Origin: Watersipora subatra
Taxonomy: Eukaryota > Bryozoa > Gymnolaemata > Cheilostomatida > Watersiporidae
Reading direction: 5' to 3'
Assembly (NCBI RefSeq): GCF_963576615.1
Contig: NC_088711.1
Location: 13,997,869-14,061,868, forward strand
DNA: 64,000 bases
This document shows positions 24,301-34,375 of this stretch, in pieces. Below the pieces are notes generated by a model. It saw nothing but the letters and a program-made list of their open reading frames with translations. It was not told the DNA's origin and ran no database searches. Every line of letters begins with the position of its first letter. The first letter of the stretch is position 1. The position numbers and the translations under genes are program-made.

Positions 24301-27239
24301 ACCTTTTTAATTTGTGGGCTGTACCGTCACCGCAGCATTATTAGTTTGTACAGACAACTTTTCTACTTTTTATGATCAGTCTCATATAGACCATGATTGC
24401 GGTAATTCTACAATAAGTCGATGGGGAGTGCACCTCTTGACGTTCATTTACAACGATTTGCTTATTCATCTAAACAGCAATGTGTACTTTTCAAAGTAAA
24501 ACTAATAACGAATATTTTATACGTCTACAAGAAAGCAAAACAGCAGAATATTTTACAAAAAAGCGTTACTACCTGTTCATCCGTTTATCTGTATCCAGGG
24601 GTCAAGGTTAGAATAAAAGAGAACTTTCGATGATATTCCAACTCGTGACATGCGGACTGGCGGACCGACGCTGTAACACTTGCCTTTGTATTCATGAACA
24701 ATATGCAGCTACCCTATTCTATGTTTTGTTGACGCATCTGACAATCTATCACGACGAACTAGATTGTTGCGAAAGTTGTATACAGTTATAATATGTAGGT
24801 ATAACGCTATACGCATGTCGGTTTTTTTCCACAAGTTCGGCGAGATAAATTAACGTTTAAATCAAATTTGAGAAATCGCCCGATTTGGCACTTTATGTTG
24901 CATAGAATTTTTACGTAGTTGGAAGCAAAAACAACATAATTTTTTATCTGTATCTGAAATTTATGTTGTAAGAGGTATACGATATACATGTAGGAGCATC
25001 TACTGTACATAGACCCTCATGCCAATAAGCTACCATCCATGACATATAACAGACCCTGTGTGTCTAACACCGATGAGAGTGTGTATGTCTGTCTGTGCAT
25101 GCGTGTCTGTCTGTGCGTGTTTGCTTGCTCTCCTATCATAGTCAGCGATCATATAGCTATACATCACCCTTACTCAGCCATTTCCTTTGCAGAACCTGGC
25201 TGCTGAGAAGACATACAATAACTTGGATGTGACTATAGCTCATTCACTGAGACACAGGCAGCAGGTAAGCAGACTCAATCTATTACTAATATTAGATGGA
25301 TAACTCCTATTCACATATCATGTGTGTTAATAGTGCATGTGTCGCAGTCAAGGGTACTGACTTCTTCATTTTCTTATAACACCGAATTAAAAATTAATTT
25401 TTATGCATTTGAATATTATTTACGCAGTACACTAGAAAATAACAAACCAATGAAGACAAATAATAGAGATAAGTGTTTTTATTGTAAAGCCCAGAGAAGA
25501 AATTAAATGTAAGATTTGAACTCCTTCCTAAGCGGTTTAATAAGGACGCTGGTATTATGGACAACTTAGATGCTTAAAGCCTTTTTTGATTCGTAATTCA
25601 ATTTCAGCTGTCAGTTTTTCAAATGATATGCAATTTGTATAACTCCATTACAGTTGGGTTAAGGTTGCTGTGGAGGCTCACTCTTGTTATACCTTTTACA
25701 TCCCAATGAGCTCTATTCCTTGTTATACCTTTTACATCCCAATGAGCTCTATTCCTTGTTATACCTTTTACATCCCAATGAGCTCTATTCCTTGTTATAC
25801 ATTTTACACCCCAATGAGCTCTATTCCTTGTTATACCTTTTACATCCCAATGAGCTCTATTCCTTGTTATACCTTTTACACCTCAATGAGCTCTATTCCT
25901 TGTTATACCTTTTACATCCCAATGAGCTCTATTCCTTGTTATACCTTTTACATCCCAATGAGCTCTATTCCTTGTTATACCTTTTACATCCCAATGAGCT
26001 CTATTCCTTGTTATACCTTTTACATCCCAATGAGCTCTATTCCTTGTTATACCTTTTACATCCCAATGAGCTCTATTCCTTGTTATCTGTAAATGTTACC
26101 AGTTTGTATGAAGGCTTGTGGCATCGTTGTTTCCTTGATATTAGTACACACTCTTATACAGCTCGGGGCTCTTAACAACTGATTTGTTTCAATAGAAGTG
26201 ATTTCCTTTTTCTATACATGACCCTGGCTCATGCTAGGCGATAACCAAGTTTTGTCTGAGCTACTCACTGGCTCGCACAATTATTCAATGTAAACCTGCC
26301 TGGTGATTAGACAAAATTCAGTAGATTAACTCGGCCTGTTCTCTTGAGATTTTCAAAATCTTGCTTTGCTATTTTAGAAATCCAGCCATGTTATGGTCTG
26401 CCATCGAAATGACAGCCTTGCAAAAGTGATAGAGATCATAGTGAAAGCTGGGGTAGGTATATCATGTGTGTGAAGAATGAATTTAAAATTGCTATGGTGT
26501 TGTCTGCAACCAATTTTAGTTGTGAACTAGTAAAGGGTATTATTCCATGTATGTGTCGGTATTTAGAATAATTTACAGTGACTATGGCTGTTCTTAGGCT
26601 TTTGCTGCCTTCACAGAAATTTCCCTCTCAGGCTCAAATATTTTTAGATAGCCAAAATTCATCATCTTAAATGTCTTGCTCTGTAGTGAATCGTTAGGAG
26701 CAAATATAAAATTTTGTTTTTAACACTATTCCATATCGTGTCACAATATTCACTTTACCGTATTACAGCATCGACGATTGGTAAGCCAACCATGCAACGA
26801 AAATCGTTTGAACAACTTTGGGTTAAAATTGGTTTAGAGATTTCCTTGAATAGTCGAAACCATAATGACAATCATGGTTTTTATTACATAATTACCCCAT
26901 ATAAATATATCTAGTCACAAGAGAAGTGCCAATAATAAGTCATACCTACTGGCCCATGTGCAGATCTTCTTGCGATTAGCATGTAGATGAAAGCAAGGAA
27001 TGCCTGTCAAACTTTGGAGCAATGTTTCTATTGCTTCCTCTTTGCAGGTGCACAGGCTGGTTATCGTAGGAGATGACGATGTGATGGAAGGGATAGTATC
27101 TCTCAGCGATCTTCTTACCTTTTTATTACAAGAAAACAATCAGCTCTCAAATGTTATGTCGAAAGTACCCTGTACTTTCAGTCTCAGCTCGGAATCCCCC
27201 ATGCAAGAGAATCCCAGTACGATAACAGCCACCTGTTAA
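3185..27239 (+). CDS. PRKAG2: AMP-activated protein kinase gamma subunit (PRKAG2-like, long form), 14 coding exons
   Basis: This is the regulatory gamma subunit of the heterotrimeric AMP-activated kinase, which binds AMP, ADP or ATP through four CBS motifs and sets kinase activity by cell energy charge. Coding exons: 3185-3379, 13008-13514, 13867-13976, 14077-14107, 14208-14300, 15562-15610, 16255-16358, 16466-16606, 19369-19593, 23301-23381, 23901-24023, 25193-25264, 26378-26452, 27048-27239. Every junction is GT-AG and phases agree, giving about 665 residues. Residues 1-328 are a Ser/Arg/Gly-rich extension with basophilic phosphosite-like motifs ([24 protein letters not shown]). CBS1 spans about 335-405, CBS2 about 433-485, CBS3 about 503-553 and CBS4 about 578-632. 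Nucleotide-contact signatures are intact: VRSAPLW and TITDF in CBS1, KVHRLPV and THKRIL in CBS2, RVSALPVVD and KFDV in CBS3, VHRLVIV and LSDLL in CBS4. The first intron is about 9.6 kb. The core is certain; exons 1-5 are inferred from open frame, splice signals and phase. Confidence 0.93.
5485..5905. repeat. degenerate tandem repeat with CATATATATACCCTAACATA units
   Basis: Roughly 14 units of about 28-30 bp built on ATACATATATACCCTAACAT, with a higher-order duplication: the block near 5650-5790 recurs near 5785-5905. Each unit carries one CCCTAA, but these are not tandem hexamers, so it is not telomeric. Confidence 0.8.
6440..6650. repeat. 18-bp tandem repeat (GTAACTACAGAGTGTGAG-like)
   Basis: About eleven diverged copies of an 18-base unit. 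Because 18 is divisible by three it stays open on the minus strand and yields a repetitive Ser/Tyr/Leu frame. That frame is not evidence of a gene. Confidence 0.8.
7415..7695 (+). repeat. polypyrimidine tract (C/T-rich, about 280 bp)
   Basis: Almost uninterrupted C+T on the plus strand, with strong strand asymmetry and H-DNA potential. The Ser/Phe/Leu/Pro open frames in it follow from composition. Confidence 0.85.
13008..13514 (+). CDS. PRKAG2: AMPK gamma exon 2 (N-terminal extension)
   Basis: 169 open codons between TTTATAG| and CAAG|GTATTG, phase 0 at both ends. Rich in Ser, Arg, Gly and Lys, with RPRSKSD and QRPRSTSLG motifs typical of phosphorylated, possibly 14-3-3-binding, disordered tails. 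No globular domain is visible. Confidence 0.75.
13867..13976 (+). CDS. PRKAG2: AMPK gamma exon 3
   Basis: 36 codons plus two bases, starting [17 protein letters not shown], from TTCATAG| to ACAT|GTGAGG. Reading through the donor gives an immediate TGA, so skipping this donor would truncate the protein before the CBS domains. Confidence 0.6.
14077..14107 (+). CDS. PRKAG2: AMPK gamma exon 4 (31-nt microexon)
   Basis: CTTGCAG|CCGTGCG... to ACAAAG|GTAGTT. With the two leftover bases of exon 3 it encodes [11 protein letters not shown] and restores phase 0 for exon 5. Being only 31 nt it is easily missed by gene finders. An alternative exon at 14121-14163 is possible but gives a worse frame. Confidence 0.5.
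14208..14300 (+). CDS. PRKAG2: AMPK gamma exon 5
   Basis: 31 codons, phase 0 to phase 0, CTTTCAG| to TATCAG|GTAAAT, beginning [17 protein letters not shown]. Ser-rich linker. Confidence 0.65.
15562..15610 (+). CDS. PRKAG2: AMPK gamma exon 6
   Basis: 49 nt, TTGTAG| to ACATTG|GTGAGT, encoding [16 protein letters not shown] and ending in phase 1. It corresponds to the acidic segment just before CBS1 in gamma subunits (family 'LEFEDEAVED' region). Confidence 0.8.
15780..15970. repeat. about 20-bp G-rich minisatellite (GACAGGAAGTAGTGGGGTGG)
   Basis: About nine diverged units in AMPK gamma intron 6. G-rich on the plus strand with GGGG runs, so G-quadruplex formation is conceivable. Confidence 0.8.
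16255..16358 (+). CDS. PRKAG2: AMPK gamma exon 7 (start of CBS1)
   Basis: GTTGCAG| to CTCAGT|GTGAGT. Encodes [19 protein letters not shown] and LIVFDTSLS, the well-conserved start of CBS1. Confidence 0.95.
16466..16606 (+). CDS. PRKAG2: AMPK gamma exon 8 (CBS1 core)
   Basis: 47 codons, TTGCAG| to CCCCAG|GTATGT. Contains [20 protein letters not shown] and LHKYYKSP. The Arg and the TDF Asp of the nucleotide site are present. Confidence 0.96.
16788..17680. mobile_element. TTAA-flanked foldback (MITE-like) element, copy 1
   Basis: 893 bp bounded by TTAA at both ends (16788-16791, 17677-17680), with long inverted terminal arms: AGGTTGACTTGCAACAAAAT at the left is the complement of the right end, and similarity runs inward about 250 bp. 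No transposase frame. A second copy with its unique interior in the opposite orientation lies at 49894-50618. TTAA duplications are known for piggyBac and Kolobok superfamilies; the AGG start fits piggyBac (CCY start) less well. It sits in AMPK gamma intron 8. Confidence 0.8.
19369..19593 (+). CDS. PRKAG2: AMPK gamma exon 9 (CBS2)
   Basis: 75 codons, CATTGTAG| to ATATTT|GTAAGT. Includes the CBS1-CBS2 linker helix ([13 protein letters not shown]), then [17 protein letters not shown] and THKRILKF. The His-Arg pair and the THKR basic residue of the AMP site are retained. Confidence 0.97.
19605..21395 (+). mobile_element. unclassified interspersed element, copy 1 (about 1.8 kb)
   Basis: Close match, in inverted orientation, to 58513-60170. 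It begins with a palindromic ACACGAGCGAAGCGAGTGT segment just after the exon 9 donor and ends near TTTCTAGTAA. It contains a broken open frame (20012-20329: [20 protein letters not shown] and [11 protein letters not shown]) and a second one at 20786-21196 ([18 protein letters not shown]). Both are shared with copy 2, so they come from an ancestral coding region. No transposase or reverse transcriptase motif was recognised, and terminal repeats and target duplication are unresolved. Confidence 0.75.
20228..20650 (+). repeat. about 210-bp tandem duplication inside the element
   Basis: The block from the AATAATTATTCGATTTTAT motif to GGTACTGCCAAGCCGTTTTT occurs twice in tandem here, about 20228-20437 and 20438-20650. 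It occurs once in copy 2, so the duplication probably arose after this copy inserted or in its direct parent. Confidence 0.8.
23301..23381 (+). CDS. PRKAG2: AMPK gamma exon 10 (CBS2-CBS3 linker)
   Basis: 27 codons, CGTTGTAG| to GTATCG|GTCAGT, including [26 protein letters not shown] is a hallmark of gamma subunits just before CBS3. Confidence 0.95.
23901..24023 (+). CDS. PRKAG2: AMPK gamma exon 11 (CBS3)
   Basis: 41 codons, TTTTGCAG| to GTGCTG|GTGAGT. Contains [20 protein letters not shown] and IYAKFDVL. The KFD Asp that contacts ribose is present. Confidence 0.97.
25193..25264 (+). CDS. PRKAG2: AMPK gamma exon 12
   Basis: 24 codons, CTTTGCAG| to [31 protein letters not shown] then RHRQQ. 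The AEKTYNNLD motif and the HR pair at the start of the CBS4 approach are conserved. Confidence 0.97.
25684..26086. repeat. 36-bp minisatellite, about 11 copies
   Basis: Unit CCTTGTTATACCTTTTACAT plus CCCAATGAGCTCTATT, nearly identical between copies (variants: ATTTTACACC, CACCTC). It lies in AMPK gamma intron 12. A 36-base unit preserves reading frame, which explains the 140- and 163-codon repetitive frames; neither is a credible protein. Confidence 0.95.
26378..26452 (+). CDS. PRKAG2: AMPK gamma exon 13 (start of CBS4)
   Basis: 25 codons, CTATTTTAG| to [32 protein letters not shown]. More diverged than the flanking exons but aligned by length with the family. Confidence 0.93.
27048..27239 (+). 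CDS. PRKAG2: AMPK gamma exon 14 (CBS4 and stop)
   Basis: 63 codons plus TAA from TTTGCAG|. [19 protein letters not shown] then SDLLTFLL matches the CBS4 nucleotide site (His-Arg and SD). A Ser/Thr-rich tail of about 33 residues follows ([19 protein letters not shown] at the end). Confidence 0.96.
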   Translation: MHRLVIVGDDDVMEGIVSLSDLLTFLLQENNQLSNVMSKVPCTFSLSSESPMQENPSTITATC

Positions 27240-27690
27240 ACTTACTTCTGTACAGCTAATTCATATACATCTAGTTAAAGTTTATTTACTCACTTGGTAT
27301 CCGCGCACATTATGTTCTATTATTCAACACAACTAATGTGAGCCTGACATTTGGCGCGTTGAAAGTGATGACACAAAACTCATTGTATTAGTTACAGTTG
27401 GAGCCTTTCACCTTATGCAGGCCACATAGCTGAACTATTGGCCGTCTTTGGCAGCCTGTTATAAATAGCTTTCTTGTGGTCTTTCCGTACACGTACACCT
27501 GTATTTATTTCTCTTGATCAGAGTCAGACTGAGTACATATTAAAAATAATTTAATGCTTTTTAAATGTTTGTTATACATTTTTCAGTTGCCAACATGTGA
27601 GCCATGCCAGAAGGCGCTCATCATATCAGTAGTGCGTATTGATTTGGTGCAATGTATTGTCAGTATATGATAATTAATAGATATGTGAAT

Positions 27691-27696
27691 AATAAA
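27691..27696 (+). terminator. candidate poly(A) signal of the AMPK gamma gene
   Basis: AATAAA 452 bp after the stop codon; another lies near 27891. Chosen by position only. Confidence 0.4.
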
Positions 27697-27699
27697 ACA

Positions 27700-30600
27700 T
27701 TTAGCATTCCTTTGTTTTGCCCAATCTATGTGTATGAAAAGTGTCTAACCTGCGCATTGTGATAGATACACGAGAAGGCTGGTGATCAGGGATGGTGGTC
27801 ATATGTGTAAAGTTGGGCGAGGAAGGATGGTGGGTTCAGGGAGATTGGAGATTTTAATCTGGGGAGGGTTGAGTCATAGATTACAGATGAAAATAAAGCT
27901 CAATGTCTGCAAACCTGCACAACCAGTTTGTTGAAAAGCAGACTACTCGGAAGTGGCTGCTAGAATAAACATCTCGCTTTTTCTGTCATGCTCAAAGTAA
28001 ACAAGAGCCCAGCTGACAATCCTGCTCTGACAAAACATTGCCTCTGCCAAAAGCAATGTAACTGTTTTCTTTGTTTATACACTTAAATAGAGTAAAACAC
28101 GCAGACAGCGAGCTTATGTGTGTTACACTCAAGCTGCAGACAGCTAGTAGATGAATGCCCCACTGATTCACTGAATACACTCGACTATGGGTGCCAGTAA
28201 GGATAACTGACAGAGCTGCCATTAATCAGAAGAACAGATATTTATCATGGCTTATCAACATGGCTCAAGCCCATTTGTCTCACTTGTCTCATTTGCTCAC
28301 AAGTGCCATGCCATTGGTTCTATGACACAAAGATGTAAACGTTTCACTTCCGAACAGCGACACTGAATCACGACAGAATGAGAGCGACATGGATGTTTCC
28401 ACGAAGGCATCGCAGCATCATATGGGGCTGTGTCACTTTGCTATCGTTGTATGAAAACTTAGCAAATATTTAGTTTAAACTTGCAAACTAATATGTAAAA
28501 TAAAGTATACTTGAATTTCCAAAGAATATATCTTGAGGCAGGCTGTTGCCTGTTAGTAGAAGCTGCTTGCTCAAGCCCAGTCAGTTCATTTTGAAGGGAT
28601 GCAAATGCTTGCAAGCTGCGTCTCATCTGCGCCTGTGGTGTCTCATTTCATTTGACGAAGTTATCCTATTATATCTCTTTCAACTCATTTTTATCTCGAG
28701 TTATATATCAGCATCACACTTATTACTCTAACAGGCATACTGAGAAGGCAGCGCCGTGTAGCAGCTGAGACTGTCCTGCCAGTATTTTGTGAGCCTTTTA
28801 TATTAACACTAACCATACATGTAGATTATGGTATCTAATGGCAATATAGTGGAAATATTCTATAATTTCAGTTTAGCTTGGTAGACCAGCAGTTGACAGA
28901 GTGCAGTGTTAAACATGATGTGGGAACATGACTTAAATAAAAATAATACTACCCAAACTGCTTTTGATGATAGTTAATAAGTAATAAGGCTAAGCATCCG
29001 GGATAACTTTTTACTTACCGGTTTGTTTTATAACTGACCAATTAACTATTTCCACCAGTAAATGGGAACATATTCCTCAGTAAGGTGATTCGCTTTTTAA
29101 ATTTTCATTGTATATCACTGTACTTGTTTTTCCAATGAAACCCTAAAACACCCCCGCAATAGCTCAAATAAAATAAAATGAAAATTCACTTGGTTTCCCA
29201 TAAATGCTCTTGCATCTAAATCCTCTCAGACCAACTCTCGTCACGATTTACTAATATTATGAAACTATTATATGCATTGAAATTAGTATAAAAATACCTA
29301 ATCCGTTTCATTCCCGAGTTAGCGCTGATCGTCACAATTATTTGAACATATTGTTGTGCCAAGTCTTCTGCATGCACTCCTCCTGCCATGTGCTTTTCAA
29401 CAACTTTCATTCTATCAATTATAAGCTTTCTTTTTCTTTTTTTCAAAAAAAACACTGATTACTAGCTATCTTCATACCATACAAATAAAAATCAATAGAG
29501 TTAATTTACGGAACAAACTCTATGAATTTTGTGGTGGCTTTAAAAAATCGACTGCCATGTACAGCAAAAGATTATCTTCTTTATGTAGGTACGGTTTTGG
29601 TCACTTAGATTGGCTGATTGTTGTAAATAATTGGCATTCCTTGTGGCAAATAATGCAGAGCTAATTTCAGTATAAAGCACTCATTGTGGTGGTACTCTAT
29701 CCAACAGTTTCCAGCGTTGTTTTCATCTTCACAGTTTAAAATAACTCTCTTTCCAAAAAGCCATGAAGATCATACATACAGGTAGGTAGGTCTCATCTAC
29801 GGTCTGAATAAGTTGAGTTTCAGGTACATTACAGCTTATCTTTTGTGTTGATATTCCAGAGTTCTGTAAATAGTCAGCAGACAAACTTCTGCTAATATGG
29901 CTTTAAAGGTCTGTGTATTTATGCATAGAGCATAACTCATAATGGACAGACAACTACTCATAAAAGAGTTTGTAATTGGATAGGTAATAGGTAAGCTGAA
30001 GCTAGGGTCAATGGCATATCTGAATTGCCTCCTAGTTGACTATTTACCTAGCAAACTAAAATAACTTAATGCTATGGACAACACATTATTACTATATTAT
30101 ATATATTATACATATATAATATATATATATATGTATTAACAATTATTACTGAATCATCTGTTGCTTTACAAAACGAAATTCTTATCAGTTTTTCTTAATG
30201 AACTTTGACCAAAATATCTGCAAACTGTTTTTAAATTCTTTGTAACACTCTGCTTGTGGTAACTACAAGTAGGCGACCATCACAAGACCCACAACTAAAC
30301 TGAACAATGACTGAAATTTATCTTAGAAATTAACTCAAGGCTTAATAAAATTATATTAAAACCTCAAATTTTTTATAACATTTCTAAACTTTTTAAACAG
30401 GATCTAGAAATAATCGTATTGGGACTTTTTATAATCTCAAGGCTTGGGAAAACACCTGTAACGATATAAGCAAACAAACTTGTACACAATGATACAAATA
30501 AGTTACAAACAAATTTATATCTCTTTGCGGTAAAATGAACACAACATTGGTCTGTAAGTTATGAAAAATTTGATGATCAATTTGCACATGCGCTAACAAT

Positions 30601-31437
30601 AATTCGTTTTCTTTTTTTTTTGTTAATCCTGTAGCATTAAGAAGAAAAACAATGAAACGGAATTTGTCGCTTAGGATTATTTAAAGATATTGTGTGTTTT
30701 TAGACAAAACTATAAGCAAGCAATAGATTCAACTTACTAATGGAGTTTGCGTGTGCTTGCATACGTTAATCCGCTTGCTCCCTTATATTTCTTTCGTTTC
30801 TTTAAGTTCTATCTAGGTGTCTTCCATGTATTCTTGAAAGCTAAAAGATCTCCTGTTAGTATCTTTCATTTTATATCATTGCTTACAGAACATGAGTCAA
30901 AAGATGCCATACTCTGGACTTACATGTAGATATGATAATAAACCATACAGATTTTTGAAGAAATCTTTTGTTCTAGTGAATAACAGATAAATTGTTGTTT
31001 TTAAATAGTCGAAATGTATGCCGTAGCTTACTCGCCTATTTACAGACAGCAAATAAATGTAGTTTTTTTTATTTAAGGTAAATAGCTCAAATAATACATC
31101 TGCAATGAAGTTTGAAATATATTCTATTTTTGTGAGAATTTTATTATTTAGCATTCGCAACACACAAGTGTTCATCTTGCAATAACTATAACAGGACATA
31201 TTCACAGTTCATTATATCTTTAAGGATTCTTTAGACACGATTGCACTGAGGTTGAAAATATTATGATTGAGTTTTAGTTTCAGAAGTTTTTAAAGGAACA
31301 GACCAAGTTTCTGTATTTACTTTCCAAGAATTAAGCCACTTGAGTACAAGTCAATGAGAGTATATATTTCACAAATATATTTACGGGTACAGTCAAATAT
31401 GCAAAGAACATATAAATAACTGCGCAGTGGGAGACTT
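27700..31437. other. intergenic, AT-rich; little recognisable besides the LRRFIP exon relic
   Basis: A (TA)n patch lies near 30100-30135. One 47-nt pyrimidine-AG to CAG|GTAGGT unit at 29735-29781 on the plus strand encodes FKITLFPKSHEDHTYR and could be an upstream exon of the candidate gene at 31.9-32.4 kb, but this is weak. Nothing else was supported. Confidence 0.5.
28548..28715 (-). pseudogene. decayed duplicate of the LRRFIP-like exon at 37412-37597
   Basis: On the minus strand this stretch aligns through its length with the LRRFIP-like exon. Shared blocks include GATAAAAA.GAGTTGAA, CAAAATGAACT, CAAGCAGCTTC and ACACCA(C/A)AGG. Where the intact exon reads NETREDNLTSW, this copy has TAA TAG in frame, followed by further substitutions and small indels. 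No other exon of the gene is seen nearby, so it is a partial segmental or retro-duplicated relic about 9 kb from its source. Confidence 0.7.
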
Positions 31438-31805
31438 TCAGTTGCTCTGCCTTCTGTCACTTCTGTGGCATCTTATATAGTCTTCTGGCTTGGTTAGGCT
31501 CTGCTCCTTAGTTGTAGAGTCAACTCGGCAGCCGGCGCTCGGCTGACTGGAAGCACTACCGAGGGCCATGTTGCCTGCCACGTCAGAGCTCGGCCTAGTT
31601 CTGGCATCGGTCTGCTCGACGTTGGTATTCCTCTCACTCTCAGCGCTGGACTTGGCAACCGACCAACACAAGTTAAACGTAAATGACTTGAAGAAAGCAT
31701 GAGCATGGCAGTATTGGTTGGTAAAAAGTGAGTAAATGAAGCCGATATAATTCACCGTTGTGAGCAAAACAGCACAAAACTTGTCAAGCAGCACCAAGCT
31801 GCAAA
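31438..31805 (-). CDS. possible terminal exon of a seven-transmembrane receptor
   Basis: Open on the minus strand from a TCTTTGCAG| acceptor to TGA, about 122 codons and richer in G+C than its surroundings. It begins with a hydrophobic helix (LVLLDKFCAVLLTTVNYIGF, then IYSLFTNQ). A short amphipathic FFKSFTF segment and a long Ser/Thr/Glu-rich tail (SAESERNTNVEQTDAR...) follow. This order (TM7 with N-x-x-x-F-I-Y, helix 8, polar tail) resembles rhodopsin-like receptors, but the NPxxY motif is not canonical. No upstream exon was found, so identity is tentative. Confidence 0.35.
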
Positions 31806-31861
31806 GATGGTACATCAACCTCTCATTTACTACCTGCCTTCACCTGCCCGTAGCGCAATAG

Positions 31862-32430
31862 CTACAACCTACCCAAATACGGCAGTCCCTACTACCAGCA
31901 CCTGTGTGCAAACCAATAACTGCTCAGCAGCCTCTGCTGCTGCTACACGATGATTCTGTCTGTCCAGACCACCTTATGCTGAAGGTTACTTGTCAGCAAA
32001 AGAGAAAGGCACGACAACTCCCTAGTACAGTTCACATGTTCTGCTCTCTTTTACCAAGCTTTTACCCAAACACTGGTACTCTGCCATCTATATGGTGAGT
32101 CCTGGTAGCTATTTCTTTGGTTTTCCATAAAAGCCAGCTTTTGCGTTACATGGTAATCACAGGAAAGCCGCAGATATTCTCTCTGAAACATCGGTTGGTT
32201 TCAAGCAGAAGCTGTGCATAGATTTCATTGATACCCACAATACACGACAGAGATCCATTAACTTGGCTAGTCACACCCTGATCCAATGGCAAGGAAACCT
32301 AGGCAACCGGTGTGTGGGAAGTTGCAGTGAACTGCCGTTGACCTACAAGAGATTAATCCGCCCTCTCCATCCGGTGCTGTTGATGTCTGGTTTTTACACG
32401 CCCAGGGTTTTGGGTAAATATTGTTTTTAG
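31862..32430 (+). CDS. unrecognised two-exon coding stretch (partial gene)
   Basis: First exon: open from 31862 (upstream boundary unknown) to ATATG|GTGAGT at 32094. Second exon: ATCACAG| at 32162, open for 83 codons, then either a donor TTTTGG|GTAAAT at 32413 or read-through to TAG at 32430. Joined in phase 2 it reads TLPSIWKAADILSETSVGFK, LCIDFIDTHNTRQRSINLAS, LIQWQGNLGNRCVGSC and YKRLIRPLHPVLLMSGFY. The second exon is G+C-richer than its flanks and the opposite strand is full of stops. I do not recognise the family. The start and any upstream exons are missing. Confidence 0.4.
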
Positions 32431-34370
32431 TTCCCCTCACTCCCACCCTCTTGAAGATGAATGGGTCATCGGTTTAGTCATTGACAGTCTGGGTTACATG
32501 TTATGAGTAGCAGATTGATCTCAATCTGACCTGAATTGATATACGTCGATATTCACATAATATTCGACTACCATCTTCTATGATTACATTGACACTCTAG
32601 TCTGTCAGTTGCGACTATATCGACACAATACACTAAATGTTATATTTGAGAATTCGTGTAAAATGCTTTTGTCTTTCTTATTTATTTCTCATTACAATAT
32701 CTTAAAACCCTCAGTTATGTTCTTTACGCAATTATTGATAATCAATAATCAATTATCAATAATTCGCAAGCAAATTATAATTATTAAATTATATTTAATT
32801 AATTATAAATTATAATTGTTGTCCTCTTCCTCTTGAATCCTTTAAATTTAAAACTGATTTTATTTTTACAATTAATTAATTTTGATAGAATTGTGTCTAA
32901 ATTGTTTTGAAGTTTTTAGAATTTTTTTATAATAGTTGAGTGTGATCAATAGAAGTAACAAGTTTTTTTGTGTGGCATCTGATTTGATACGCAGCTAAAT
33001 ATGTAACAAAAAACTACAGTATAATTTTACAGTTTTTAGTTGTTCATGTTAGTCAAGCATTTCTAATCATTTGTTGAAAGTTTTAAACTATCTTTTTATG
33101 TGATGAGAATTTAACTAAACAGTTTGGTTTATTCAGCAACTCGCTGCGTATAGCCTTAATTTAACCTCCAACTGCAACTTTATATTTCTACTACAATGAT
33201 AGTGTACCTTGAGATGCGAGCTCATTGCGTTCTAGGGCCCGAGTTCGTATTTCAACTTACTCGTATCTCAAATCAACTTTTTACATATAAAAATATAACA
33301 ATACAAATTAATCTGTTTGTCCACACCTTCTTAAAAACACCTAAAAACAGGATATTACACTAGAAGAACATGTTTAATTGTTCTAACTCACCGCCTACAC
33401 TCACTAAGTAACAAATACTTATTTGGTGACTGTGCTATGGGGTAAAATGTGAGATTATGGACAATACTGTATGGAGTAATACCTTCGAGACAAACGACAG
33501 CGGCTTAACACAAACTTAGTTCTAATTTTGTTAGTATTTTCATTTTTTCACTTTTCTTCTTCCAGCTTGGCTCCAACTGATCGGAAAAGAAAGACCAAGT
33601 GGTGCTGAACTCGTAAACAATCTCTCTCACACTCTGTAAAGAAATCTACAAATTTCTGAATTGGTTATGACAATGATAAGAGGGCATGGTTAAAACATCT
33701 GACGAAAGCCAAAAAAGAATGCAAGAACAAAAGTGAGGTTATCGATTTACTTACTAAAATGCAATTGAGTTAAAGTTTGTGCGTTCAGAATCATCTTGTA
33801 TGCTCGTAACTTAAATTGGTCAAGTTTGTAAATTTTGCAGCAAAAAAGTTTGCTTGGAATTTTCGTCAACTTCTCAAATCAAATCAAAAAAACTCAAATC
33901 TCAACTTTCTTGAATGTTGGGACACTCCTATGTCAAGATATTACTGCACTGCTAAAATAATTTGCCAGGTATCTGTCCAAGACATTAACAGATGTCTTGG
34001 ACCAATACCTGCCCAATATGTCTATACAATATTCTTTGCGACATAAAAATGCACCAGTAAGCAATTCTATGAGCAATTCTATAATGTGCGTCTTGCCTTG
34101 TTATGTAAAAAGCAGTTTTTTACTCGCAATCATAGCCAAAAGACAATTAGTCGAAAAAATTATAAAACTATCCATGCTACTTTATATTTTAATAAAAGCA
34201 AGTCATACTTGTAATCACACAACATTTATAGTAAAAGCAATTATTATAACATTTTTTCGAACAGGTTGAAAGATTAATAGTAAATATACCACACAGAGAG
34301 TTGTTTTTTTCTTTTCAATGGTGATTAGTGTGAATGAACACGGAATTTTTAATTCCATGCTGCTTACCTT
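32431..34370. other. AT-rich intergenic stretch, nothing recognised
   Basis: Includes a small AT palindrome cluster near 32740-32815. No splice-flanked open frame was seen; open frames around 33816-34269 are compositionally random. Confidence 0.5.
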
Positions 34371-34375
34371 GCTGT

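Noticed and set aside
25670..26175. 140- and 163-codon repetitive proteins
   Set aside because: 36-bp minisatellite inside an intron; open in several frames because the unit is a multiple of three.
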